DNA from: an uncultured Flavobacteriales bacterium
GTDB lineage: Bacteria; Bacteroidota; Bacteroidia; Flavobacteriales; BACL11
Assembly: GCA_905478555.1 (NCBI GenBank)
Contig: CAJQIZ010000002.1
Coordinates: 1 to 53,050, forward strand
Direction: 5' to 3'
DNA length: 53,050 nt
Shown: positions 6,928 through 15,356 of the stretch, piece after piece
Position numbering within the stretch: position 1 is the stretch's first letter
Layout: every line of letters starts with the position of its first letter
Position numbers and translations under genes: made by a program
Notes under the pieces: generated by a model
The model's database searches: none
What the model was told of the DNA's origin: nothing
Seen by the model: the letters and a program-made list of their open reading frames with translations, nothing else

Positions 6928-7863
6928 TTATTTTCTGCTGATTGCTTTTTTAGCAGACTGAATAATTTCTTTTGATGTAAGTCCGTATTTTTCCATTAAT
7001 TTCATTGGAGGACCGCTTTCTCCGAAACTATCGTTCATAGCAACCATTTCTAAAGGAGTTGGTAGTTCTCTACTTAAAAGTTGAGCAATACTATCTCCTA
7101 ATCCACCATTCATTTGGTGTTCTTCAGCTGTCACTACACACTTTGTCTTTTTAACAGACTCTAAAATTGCATTGTTGTCCAATGGTTTTATAGTATGTAT
7201 GTTTATTACCTCAGCAGAGATGCCTTGTTTTTTTAGTTCTATTTGAGCTTCTAAAGCTTGCCAAACTAAATGTCCGGTAGCAAAAATACTTACATCCGTT
7301 CCTTCTTCTAAATGCAAGGCTTTCCCAATTTTAAAATCTTGATTTTTTGGAGTAAAGTTAGGCACTTTAGGTCTCCCAAATCTTAAGTATACAGGCCCTA
7401 CATAGTCGGCAATTGCTATGGTTGCTGCTTTTGTTTGGTTATAATCACAAGGGTTTATTACTACCATTCCTGGTAACATTTTCATCATACCTATATCTTC
7501 TAAAGTTTGATGAGTAGCACCATCTTCCCCAAGTGTAAGTCCTGCATGAGAAGCACAGATTTTTACATTTTTTTCGGAGTAAGATATGGTTTGTCTTATT
7601 TGGTCGTAAACTCTTGCAGTAGAAAAGTTAGCAAAAGTACCTGTAAATGGTATTTTACCACCTACAGTAAGTCCTGCTGCCATTCCAATCATGTTTGCTT
7701 CTGCAATACCAACTTGAAAAAACCTATCTGGATGCTTTGTTGCAAAATCTCCCATTTTAAGAGATCCTGTTAAATCGGCACAAAGTGCAACTACATTTTC
7801 ATTTGTTTGACCTAGTTCTGTAAGTCCTGCTCCAAATCCTGATCTTGTGTCTTTCATTTCCAT
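6928..7863 (-). CDS. Transketolase, C-terminal subunit
   Basis: This gene encodes the pyrimidine-binding and C-terminal domains of transketolase (311 residues). Paired with the subunit encoded just upstream it transfers two-carbon units in the non-oxidative pentose phosphate pathway. The motifs are FQVGIAEANMIGMAAGL (the Glu activates thiamine diphosphate), FSTARVYDQIRQTISY, ASHAGLTLGEDGATHQTLEDI, and the C-terminal fold VVTAEEHQMNGGLGDSIAQLL. The start follows the N-terminal subunit stop by 17 nt, so the two form an operon. The split form is normal in Bacteroidota. Confidence 0.93.
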   Translation of the reverse strand: MEMKDTRSGFGAGLTELGQTNENVVALCADLTGSLKMGDFATKHPDRFFQVGIAEANMIGMAAGLTVGGKIPFTGTFANFSTARVYDQIRQTISYSEKNVKICASHAGLTLGEDGATHQTLEDIGMMKMLPGMVVINPCDYNQTKAATIAIADYVGPVYLRFGRPKVPNFTPKNQDFKIGKALHLEEGTDVSIFATGHLVWQALEAQIELKKQGISAEVINIHTIKPLDNNAILESVKKTKCVVTAEEHQMNGGLGDSIAQLLSRELPTPLEMVAMNDSFGESGPPMKLMEKYGLTSKEIIQSAKKAISRK

Positions 7864-7880
7864 AATAAATGTTTTATTTT

Positions 7881-8726
7881 TTAGTAATCTCCTAAAGTTT
7901 CCTCATTTTGACTTAGAGCAATTTCTAATTGTTCATCATTTGGTGCTGATCCGTGCCATTTATGTGTTCCCATCATATAATCTACACCATTACCCATTTC
8001 GGTATACAGTAAGATAACAATTGGTTTTCCCTTTTTAGTTTCGGATTTTGCTGCATTTAATACATTAAGAATAGATTCCATATCGTTTCCTCTTTCCTCT
8101 TCAAAAACCATCCATCCGAATGCTTCAAATTTAGCTTTTAAATCTCCCATTGGAAGTACATCTTCTAAGCTACCGTCAATTTGTTTTTGGTTATAGTCCA
8201 CCGTAGCAATAATATTATCTACCTTGTTTCCGGCAGCATACATAATAGCTTCCCAATTTTGTCCTTCTTGTAGTTCTCCATCTCCATGTAATGTGTATAC
8301 AATGGAGTTGTCATTATTTAGTTTTTTTGCTTGGCAAGTACCCAATGCAACCGATAATCCCTGTCCTAAACTACCAGATGACATACGGATTCCTTCTAGT
8401 CCTTCTTCTGTTGCAGGATGTCCTTGCAAACGTGAATTTAATTTTCGGAAAGTAGCTAATTCTGAAACAGAAAAATATCCACTTCTAGCTAATACAGAAT
8501 ACCAAACAGGGGAAATGTGTCCGTTAGACAGATAAAAAATATCTTCTCCAATTCCGTCCATTTTAAAGTTTTTGTCGTGGTTCATTACTTCAAAATAAAG
8601 TGCTACCATAAACTCTGCACATCCTAAAGAACCTCCAGGGTGACCTGAATTGTTATCATGTACCATTCGCACAATATCTCTTCTTACCTGAATAGTTATG
8701 TTCTCTAACTTTGGAATTTTAGTCAT
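7881..8726 (-). CDS. Transketolase, N-terminal subunit
   Basis: This is the thiamine-diphosphate-binding half of the split transketolase (281 residues, cytosolic). It shows NSGHPGGSLGCAEFMVALYF near the start, the ThDP diphosphate/Mg motif GDGELQEGQNWEA followed by DYNQKQIDG (around residues 150-180), and the family motif THKWHGSAPN near the end. It has a good TATATTTG promoter element at 8751-8758 and is followed by the C-terminal subunit, with which it must form the active enzyme. Confidence 0.93.
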   Translation of the reverse strand: MTKIPKLENITIQVRRDIVRMVHDNNSGHPGGSLGCAEFMVALYFEVMNHDKNFKMDGIGEDIFYLSNGHISPVWYSVLARSGYFSVSELATFRKLNSRLQGHPATEEGLEGIRMSSGSLGQGLSVALGTCQAKKLNNDNSIVYTLHGDGELQEGQNWEAIMYAAGNKVDNIIATVDYNQKQIDGSLEDVLPMGDLKAKFEAFGWMVFEEERGNDMESILNVLNAAKSETKKGKPIVILLYTEMGNGVDYMMGTHKWHGSAPNDEQLEIALSQNEETLGDY

Positions 8727-8750
8727 TTTATATGTTTTTTAAATGAGAAG

Positions 8751-8758
8751 CAAATATA
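8751..8758 (-). promoter_or_regulatory. Promoter -7 element (TATATTTG) of the transketolase operon
   Basis: On the minus strand this is an exact TAnnTTTG match 24 nt before the ATG at 8726. No clear TTTG -33 element is visible. Confidence 0.6.
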
Positions 8759-9043
8759 ATTTATTAAGTAGAAAAAACTATTTTAAGAAAAGTTAAAGTT
8801 GTCTATCTTATTAACGGATTGTTAAAAAGAATTTTTTGTATAATTTGAATGTGATAAAAAAAATTACCTTTTATTATTAGTAATCTTGTTTGTAAGTGAG
8901 AATCAGATACAGTAAGTAAAAGATAATAATTTTTAAATGGAGTTAGATTCTTATTTTTTGATTAATATATAAGTATATAAATTTAATTATTGAGTTATAT
9001 TTAACTAAAATGTAATTTATAATATTTAGAAATATCTTATCTT

Positions 9044-9051
9044 TATATTTG
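9044..9051 (+). promoter_or_regulatory. Promoter -7 element (TATATTTG) of ychF
   Basis: An exact TAnnTTTG match 22 nt before the ychF ATG. The -33 element is not obvious. Confidence 0.6.
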
Positions 9052-9073
9052 CCGACCTAAAAAAACAAAACTT

Positions 9074-10171
9074 ATGGCATTACAATGTGGTATTGTTGGT
9101 TTACCTAATGTTGGGAAATCAACCCTTTTTAATTGTTTATCTAAAGCAAAAGCTCAATCAGCAAATTATCCTTTTTGTACTATAGAACCAAATGTTGGAA
9201 TTATTACAGTTCCAGATGATAGAATGGATAGATTGGCAGAATTAGTGAGTCCTGAAAAAGTACAACCTACTAATGTAGAGATTGTAGATATTGCAGGATT
9301 GGTAAAAGGAGCAAGTAAAGGAGAGGGTTTAGGAAATAAGTTTTTAGCTAATATCCGTGAAACAAATGCTATTATTCATGTACTTAGATGTTTTGAAGAT
9401 GATAATATAGTTCATGTAGATGGAAGTGTTGATCCTGTTAGAGATAAAGAAACAATTGATTTTGAACTGCAGATTAAAGATTTAGAAACAATAACAAAGA
9501 TTAGAGATAAAAATATTCGTACTGCAAAGTCGGGTAATAAAGATGCTCAAAAAATAGTTTCAAGTTTAGAGAAATACATTAAACATTTGGAGAGTGGGCA
9601 GTCTGCAAGATCGTTAGATGCTACAGAAGGGGATTTGGATGTGATTTCTGATTTACATTTATTAACTGCAAAACCAATTTTATATGTATGTAATGTAGAC
9701 GAAAACACTATGAAGTTGGGTAATAAACATGTAGATGCCGTAAGAGAATTAGTAAAAGATGAAGATGCTGAAATATTATTAATAGCAACAGCAATTGAGT
9801 CGGAAATTGCAGATTTAGAAGATTTTGAAGAACAACAAATGTTCTTAGAAGAAATGGGTTTAGAGAAACCAGGTGTACATCATTTAATACAAGCAACTTA
9901 TAAATTACTAAATTTACAAACTTACTTTACTGCTGGTGTAAAAGAAGTAAGAGCTTGGACAATAACTAAGGGAATGAAAGCACCACAAGCAGCAGGGGTT
10001 ATTCATACTGATTTTGAAAAAGGATTTATTAGAGCAGAGGTAATTGCATATAACGATTTTAACACTTTAGAGTCGGAACAATCTTGTAAGGAAGCAGGTA
10101 AAATGAAGGTTCAGGGTAAAGATTATATAGTAGAAGATGGGGATGTTATGCACTTCCTTTTTAATGTTTAA
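9074..10171 (+). CDS. ychF: Redox-regulated ATPase YchF (Obg family)
   Basis: YchF/Ola1 is a cytosolic, ribosome-associated P-loop NTPase of the Obg/TRAFAC class that prefers ATP. The length (365 residues) is exactly typical. Motifs are G1 GLPNVGKST (residues 8-16), G3 DIAGLVKGASKGEGLGNKFL, a coiled-coil insertion around 125-185, the altered G4 NVDEN that explains ATP preference, and the C-terminal TGS-like domain with YFTAGVKEVRAWTI and IHTDFEKGFIRAEV. It is preceded by its own promoter and appears monocistronic. Confidence 0.97.
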   Translation: MALQCGIVGLPNVGKSTLFNCLSKAKAQSANYPFCTIEPNVGIITVPDDRMDRLAELVSPEKVQPTNVEIVDIAGLVKGASKGEGLGNKFLANIRETNAIIHVLRCFEDDNIVHVDGSVDPVRDKETIDFELQIKDLETITKIRDKNIRTAKSGNKDAQKIVSSLEKYIKHLESGQSARSLDATEGDLDVISDLHLLTAKPILYVCNVDENTMKLGNKHVDAVRELVKDEDAEILLIATAIESEIADLEDFEEQQMFLEEMGLEKPGVHHLIQATYKLLNLQTYFTAGVKEVRAWTITKGMKAPQAAGVIHTDFEKGFIRAEVIAYNDFNTLESEQSCKEAGKMKVQGKDYIVEDGDVMHFLFNV

Positions 10172-10255
10172 AAACTAAATTTCTCCTTTATTTATTCAGT
10201 TGAAAAGCTGTTAATAACACAATTTCATTTTCTTAAAATAATATTAGTAGTGTGT

Positions 10256-10263
10256 TATATTTG
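10256..10263 (+). promoter_or_regulatory. Promoter -7 element (TATATTTG) of the parE-parC operon
   Basis: An exact TAnnTTTG match 39 nt before the parE ATG. Just downstream, CTATC (10264-10268) and GATAG (10280-10284) could form a small leader hairpin. A 7-bp inverted repeat (ATAACAC 10214-10220 / GTGTTAT 10252-10258) overlaps the element; both repeats are short enough to be chance. Confidence 0.55.
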
Positions 10264-10302
10264 CTATCTATAAAAAAACGATAGAAAAAATAATTTACTT
10301 AG

Positions 10303-12144
10303 ATGGCAGCAGAATACACGGAAGATAGTATACGGTCGTTAGACTGGAAAGAACATATTCGATTAAGACCTGGAATGTATATTGGGAAAATGGGAAATGG
10401 GTCTTCCCCAGATGATGGAGTTTATATACTTCTGAAAGAAGTATTAGACAATTCGATTGATGAGTATGTAATGGGAAATGGTAAAACCATTGAAGTTACT
10501 GTTAAAAACAATAAAGTTTCTGTTCGTGATTTTGGTAGAGGAATTCCTTTAGGAAAAGTAATTGATTGCGTATCCAAAATAAATACTGGTGCAAAATACG
10601 ACTCTAAAGTATTTAAAAAATCTGTAGGGCTAAATGGGGTAGGAACAAAAGCTGCTAATGCTCTTTCTTCTTATTTCTGTATTCGTTCTATTCGTGATAG
10701 TAAAAGTAAATTTGCGGAATTTTCTCAAGGAGAACTTACAAATGATGAAGATATACAAGAGAATACTTCGCGAAAAGGAACTAAAGTTTCCTTTATACCT
10801 GATGAATCGTTATTTGGTAAATATCGTTTTATCAATGAATACATAGAAAAAATGATGTGGAATTATTGTTACCTAAACCCAGGATTAACAATAATGTTTA
10901 ATGGTGAAAAATTTTATTCTGAAAAAGGTTTATATGATTTGTTAGATCAGAATACTGAAGCAGAAATGCTGTATCCTATTATCCATTTAAAAGGGGAAGA
11001 TATTGAAGTAGCAATTACCCATTGTAAAAATCAGTATTCCGAACAATATTATTCTTTTGTAAACGGACAACATACAGTTCAAGGAGGTACTCATCAAATT
11101 GCTTTTAGAGAAGCGATTGTGAAAACTATACGAGAACATTTTAATAAGAATTTTGATGCTTCTGATGTGAGGCAAGCCGTAAATGCAGCTCTTAGTATAA
11201 AGGTAATGGAACCTATTTTTGAATCGCAAACAAAAACAAAGCTAGGATCTACAGAAATGGAACCAGATGGGATTTCTGTTCGTGCATTTGTAAATGATTT
11301 TCTGAAAACAGAACTAGACAACTACTTACATAGAAATACGGATGTATCGGAGGTTATAGAAAAGAAAATAAAACAAGCAGAATATGAAAGAAAGGCTATG
11401 GCAGGAGTTAAAAAACTTGCTAAAGAAAGAGCTAAAAAAGCCAATCTTCATAATAAAAAACTTAGAGATTGCAGAGTACATTATAACGATCAGAAAAAAG
11501 AAGAAAGATACGAAACAACCATCTTTATTACAGAGGGAGATTCTGCTTCTGGTTCTATAACAAAAACAAGAGATATTAAAACTCAAGCTGTTTTTTCATT
11601 AAGGGGTAAACCTTTAAACTCATTTGGTTTGAGTAAAAAAATTGTTTACGAAAATGAAGAGTTTAATTTATTACAATCTGCATTAAATATAGAACAAGGA
11701 ATTGATGAATTAAGGTATAATAAAATTGTAATTGCTACAGATGCTGATGTAGATGGAATGCACATCAGATTACTTTTAATTACTTTCTTTTTACAGTTTT
11801 TCCCAGAATTAGTTAAAGAAGGACATGTATATGTTTTAGAAACCCCTCTTTTTAGAGTGAGAAATAAGAAGAAAACTTTTTATTGTTATTCTTTAGAAGA
11901 AAAACAAAAGGCTATGGAAGAGTTAGGGAAAAATCCTGAGATAACCCGATTTAAGGGGTTAGGAGAAATATCACCAGATGAGTTCAAATATTTCATTGGA
12001 AAAGACATGAGGTTAGAACCAGTTATATTAGGAAAGGATAATAAAATTCAAGAAATATTAACTTTCTTTATGGGGAAAAACACTCATGAAAGACAAAATT
12101 TTATTATTGATAATTTGAGAGTAGAAGAAGAAGTAGATCAATGA
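10303..12144 (+). CDS. parE: DNA topoisomerase IV subunit B
   Basis: This is the ATPase subunit of the type IIA topoisomerase that decatenates daughter chromosomes (613 residues). The GHKL ATPase shows [22 protein letters not shown] and [15 protein letters not shown] within the first 125 residues. The TOPRIM domain shows TEGDSASGS (about 410) and [11 protein letters not shown] (about 480), with the Glu and Asp residues that bind Mg. RFKGLGE follows near the end. Partnership with parC in the same operon favours ParE over GyrB. The stop overlaps the start of the next gene as ATGA, so the genes are translationally coupled. Confidence 0.93.
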   Translation: MAAEYTEDSIRSLDWKEHIRLRPGMYIGKMGNGSSPDDGVYILLKEVLDNSIDEYVMGNGKTIEVTVKNNKVSVRDFGRGIPLGKVIDCVSKINTGAKYDSKVFKKSVGLNGVGTKAANALSSYFCIRSIRDSKSKFAEFSQGELTNDEDIQENTSRKGTKVSFIPDESLFGKYRFINEYIEKMMWNYCYLNPGLTIMFNGEKFYSEKGLYDLLDQNTEAEMLYPIIHLKGEDIEVAITHCKNQYSEQYYSFVNGQHTVQGGTHQIAFREAIVKTIREHFNKNFDASDVRQAVNAALSIKVMEPIFESQTKTKLGSTEMEPDGISVRAFVNDFLKTELDNYLHRNTDVSEVIEKKIKQAEYERKAMAGVKKLAKERAKKANLHNKKLRDCRVHYNDQKKEERYETTIFITEGDSASGSITKTRDIKTQAVFSLRGKPLNSFGLSKKIVYENEEFNLLQSALNIEQGIDELRYNKIVIATDADVDGMHIRLLLITFFLQFFPELVKEGHVYVLETPLFRVRNKKKTFYCYSLEEKQKAMEELGKNPEITRFKGLGEISPDEFKYFIGKDMRLEPVILGKDNKIQEILTFFMGKNTHERQNFIIDNLRVEEEVDQ

Positions 12145-12641
12145 AAATAGAATTACAAAATAAAAAGAAATCTACTTTTCTTACAATAATAATAACTTTG
12201 CTATTATGTTTTACTATAGTTGTACCTATAATATTTAGAATATCTTTTAGAGAATCATTTACTTATCACATTATTGTAGATTACCTTTTTTTATTTTGGA
12301 TAGTACTATTTTTATTTTTCTATTTTGTTTCAACAGGAGTGTTTTATTATAAAATTATTTTTGATGATTCCTCCTTTTTAATCAGATCAAGAAGAAGCTT
12401 GTCTGGACTTTTTGGTGGTAAAAATTATCAACTAGAAATTTCAAACGATATGCTATTTGGTTTTAAGTTTTTTTCTAGAGGGATATCATTTAATGATACA
12501 TTACTATTACAAATGAGAAGTCATAGTGGAAAAAAATCGGCAGTAAGAATTCCTTTAACTTTATTAAGTAAAGATAGAAGAAATAAAATATCAAACATAT
12601 TAAATAATATAATTCAGAAAAACGAATGTCAGACGAATTAA
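12141..12641 (+). CDS. Two-TM membrane protein with a PH-like cytoplasmic domain
   Basis: The protein has 166 residues. Two hydrophobic segments (about 13-32 and 45-68) are followed by a soluble domain starting [17 protein letters not shown]. Its strand pattern ([35 protein letters not shown]) and closing helix resemble a bacterial PH domain. It overlaps parE by 4 nt (ATGA) and parC by 16 nt, so its translation is tied to both. I know no role for such a protein in topoisomerase IV function. It may be a passenger, or it may tether the operon's product or the nascent chain to the membrane. The PH assignment is tentative. Confidence 0.7.
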   Translation: MKIELQNKKKSTFLTIIITLLLCFTIVVPIIFRISFRESFTYHIIVDYLFLFWIVLFLFFYFVSTGVFYYKIIFDDSSFLIRSRRSLSGLFGGKNYQLEISNDMLFGFKFFSRGISFNDTLLLQMRSHSGKKSAVRIPLTLLSKDRRNKISNILNNIIQKNECQTN

Positions 12642-15271
12642 ATATAGAACAAGATATTAACTCCGAACAACAAGAAAATGTAATTCATGTTTCGGGGATG
12701 TACAAAAATTGGTTTTTGGACTATGCCTCTTATGTCATTTTAGAGCGTTCTGTTCCTTATATTCAAGATGGGTTAAAACCCGTGCAGAGAAGGATATTAC
12801 ATTCCTTAAAGCAATTAGATGATGGTAGATACCATAAGGTAGCTAATGTTATTGGTCATACTATGAAATACCACCCTCATGGTGATGCTTCTATTGGTGA
12901 TGCAATGGTTCAGATTGGAAATAAAAACTTACTTCTGGATATGCAAGGAAACTGGGGGAATACAGCAACTGGAGATAGAGCAGCTGCACCTAGATATATT
13001 GAAGTTCGACTTACCAAATTTGCTTTAAATGTAGTTTTTAATAGTAAAATTACAGAATGGATTTCTTCTTATGACGGGAGGGGGAAAGAACCAGTTACAC
13101 TTCCTGTTAAATTTCCACTTTTATTAGCTCATGGAGTAGAGGGGATTGCAGTAGGACTTTCTACTAAAATTATGCCTCATAATTTTAACGAGTTAATTGA
13201 TGCTTCTGTAAAAATTTTAAAAGGTGTAAAACCAAAAATATATCCTGATTTTCAATCCGGGGGTATGGCAGATTTTTCAGATTATAATGATGGAAAAAGA
13301 GGTGGGAAAGTTAGGGTAAGAGCTAAGATTTATCAAATAGATAAAAACACATTACATATTACTGAAATACCTTTTAGCACTACCACTACCTCATTAATTA
13401 ATTCTATTTTAAAGGCAAACGAAAAAGGGAAAATTAGGATTAAAAAAGTTGAAGATAATACTTCTGAATTTGTAGAGATATCTATTTCATTACCTTCTGG
13501 TATTTCACCTGATAAAACCATTGATGCTTTGTATAGTTTTACTGATTGTGAACTTTCTATTTCACCATTATCCTGCATTATTGATGGAAATACTCCTTTA
13601 TTTATTGGAGTGTCAGAAATGTTATATAACTCCACTCACCATACATTAAATCTTTTAAAACAAGAGTTACAAATAAACTTAGAAGAATTACAAGAGAGAT
13701 GGCATTTTTCTTCTTTAGAAAGAATTTTTATAGAGAATAGAATTTACCATCAGATTGAAGAGTTAGAGGACTGGGATTTAGTTATTTCTACTATACATAA
13801 AGGACTAAAACCTTTTACTTCACACCTTTTAAGGGAAGTTACAGATGAAGATGTGTTGAGGTTAACTGAAATAAAAATTAAGAGAATTACTAAGTTCGAT
13901 TTAAATAAAGCAGAAGAAGAATTATTGAGGTTAGAGGATAAAATAAAAGAAATAAAACATGATTTGGATAACTTAGTAGATTATGCTATCGGTTATTTTA
14001 AAGAATTAAAAGTAAAATACGGTAAAGGAAAAGAAAGGAGAACTGAAATTAAAACTTTTGAGAATATTATAGCTGCAAAGGTAGTTGTAGCTAATAAAAA
14101 ATTATATGTAAATAGGGAAGAAGGCTTTATAGGAACTTCTTTACGTAAAGATGAGTTTGTTTGCGATTGTTCCGATATTGATGATATTATTGCCTTTAAA
14201 AAAGACGGTACTTTTATGGTTTCGAAAGTAGATTCGAAAGTATTTGTAGGAAAAGATATTTTATATTGCGCCGTATTTAAAAAGAAAGATAAACGAACGG
14301 TTTATAATCTTATTTATAAAGATGGAGATAAAGGATTTAATTATATTAAACGATTTTCAGTAACAGGAGTTACTAGAAATAAAGATTATAGTTTAACCAA
14401 AACAGATAAAGGAAGTAGTGTGTTATATTTTACTGCAAACCCAAATGGAGAAGCAGAAGTTGTAGGGATTAATTTAAGATCACTTCAGAAAATTAAAAAA
14501 TTGAAATTTGATACAGATTTTTCTGAAATAGCTATTAAAGGAAGAAGTTCAGGAGGGAATATCCTAACTAAAAATCCTATTAAAAAAATTGAACTAAAAT
14601 CAGAAGGAGTATCAACATTATCTGCCAGAAAAATATGGTTTGATACTAATGTACAAAGGTTAAATGTAGAAGAAAGAGGGGATTTGTTAGGTGAATTTCA
14701 GGCAGGAGATAAGTTACTTACTATTAACGGAAAAGGGGAGATGCAATTAATTGGAACAGAATTAAGCACTCATTTTGATGAAGATATGTTGGTGTTAGAA
14801 AAATGGAATGCTAAAAAACCAATATCAGCAATTTATTTTGATGGTACCAAACAATCTCATTATGTAAAACGTTTTTTGGTTGAAAATATAGAAGGGAAAT
14901 TCTCTTTTATAGGGGATCATAAAGATTCTGTTTTAGAAGTACTTTCTACAGATTGGAGACCCGTTGCAGAATTAGTATTTGTAAAACAAAAAGGGAAGGA
15001 TAGAAAAGAAGAACAGTTAAATATAGAAGAATTTATTACTATTAAAGGATGGAAAGCTCTTGGAAATAAATTAACTAATAAGAAGATAAAAGAGATTAAA
15101 CTATTAAACTCTTTACCTTATAATGAAGTGCAGGAAGAAATAAGTGAGCAGGAAATAGAAGTAATAGAAGATGTAAGTCAGGAGGTTGCAGAAATAGAAA
15201 CTGAAGATTCTTCTGATAATAAACCAAACATTTCTGATGAAGGTCCACACCAAATTACATTGGATTTATAA
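12626..15271 (+). CDS. parC: DNA topoisomerase IV subunit A
   Basis: This is the DNA breakage-reunion subunit partnering with ParE (881 residues). The N-terminal winged helix contains VPYIQDGLKPVQRRILHSL and KYHPHGDASIGDAMV. The catalytic tyrosine is Tyr124 in AAAPRYIEVRL. A coiled-coil tower and C-gate follow (LNKAEEELLRLEDKIKEIKHDLDNLV). The C-terminal half is a DNA-wrapping beta-pinwheel-like domain with repeated blades and an acidic tail. It starts within the preceding membrane-protein gene (16-nt overlap). Confidence 0.93.
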   Translation: MSDELNIEQDINSEQQENVIHVSGMYKNWFLDYASYVILERSVPYIQDGLKPVQRRILHSLKQLDDGRYHKVANVIGHTMKYHPHGDASIGDAMVQIGNKNLLLDMQGNWGNTATGDRAAAPRYIEVRLTKFALNVVFNSKITEWISSYDGRGKEPVTLPVKFPLLLAHGVEGIAVGLSTKIMPHNFNELIDASVKILKGVKPKIYPDFQSGGMADFSDYNDGKRGGKVRVRAKIYQIDKNTLHITEIPFSTTTTSLINSILKANEKGKIRIKKVEDNTSEFVEISISLPSGISPDKTIDALYSFTDCELSISPLSCIIDGNTPLFIGVSEMLYNSTHHTLNLLKQELQINLEELQERWHFSSLERIFIENRIYHQIEELEDWDLVISTIHKGLKPFTSHLLREVTDEDVLRLTEIKIKRITKFDLNKAEEELLRLEDKIKEIKHDLDNLVDYAIGYFKELKVKYGKGKERRTEIKTFENIIAAKVVVANKKLYVNREEGFIGTSLRKDEFVCDCSDIDDIIAFKKDGTFMVSKVDSKVFVGKDILYCAVFKKKDKRTVYNLIYKDGDKGFNYIKRFSVTGVTRNKDYSLTKTDKGSSVLYFTANPNGEAEVVGINLRSLQKIKKLKFDTDFSEIAIKGRSSGGNILTKNPIKKIELKSEGVSTLSARKIWFDTNVQRLNVEERGDLLGEFQAGDKLLTINGKGEMQLIGTELSTHFDEDMLVLEKWNAKKPISAIYFDGTKQSHYVKRFLVENIEGKFSFIGDHKDSVLEVLSTDWRPVAELVFVKQKGKDRKEEQLNIEEFITIKGWKALGNKLTNKKIKEIKLLNSLPYNEVQEEISEQEIEVIEDVSQEVAEIETEDSSDNKPNISDEGPHQITLDL

Positions 15272-15315
15272 ATGAACGAATAGTATAATTTGTATAACTT
15301 ATTTAAAAAAATATA

Positions 15316-15323
15316 TACATTTG
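15316..15323 (+). promoter_or_regulatory. Promoter -7 element (TACATTTG)
   Basis: An exact TAnnTTTG match 33 nt before the ATG at 15357. A TTTG at 15289-15292 could be the -33 element, although the 23-nt spacing is long. Confidence 0.55.
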
Positions 15324-15356
15324 CATGTAACTTAAATTAACTTAGTTAATAAAAAA

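Larger units (their letters stand above)
8727..9073. other. 347-bp intergenic region between divergent genes
   Basis: This is the longest gene-free stretch between intact genes. It holds the -7 elements of the transketolase operon (8751-8758, minus) and of ychF (9044-9051, plus). I see no ORF above about 12 codons, no convincing tRNA or other RNA fold, and no repeat. The middle part is simply very AT-rich. Confidence 0.6.

Noticed and set aside
8727-9073. Possible small RNA or tRNA in the long intergenic gap
   Set aside because: No cloverleaf, GC-rich stem or T-tract hairpin was seen; only two promoters are supportable.
10214-10258. 7-bp inverted repeat spanning the parE promoter as an operator
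   Set aside because: The arms are short and AT-rich with a 31-nt spacer; chance is the simpler explanation.
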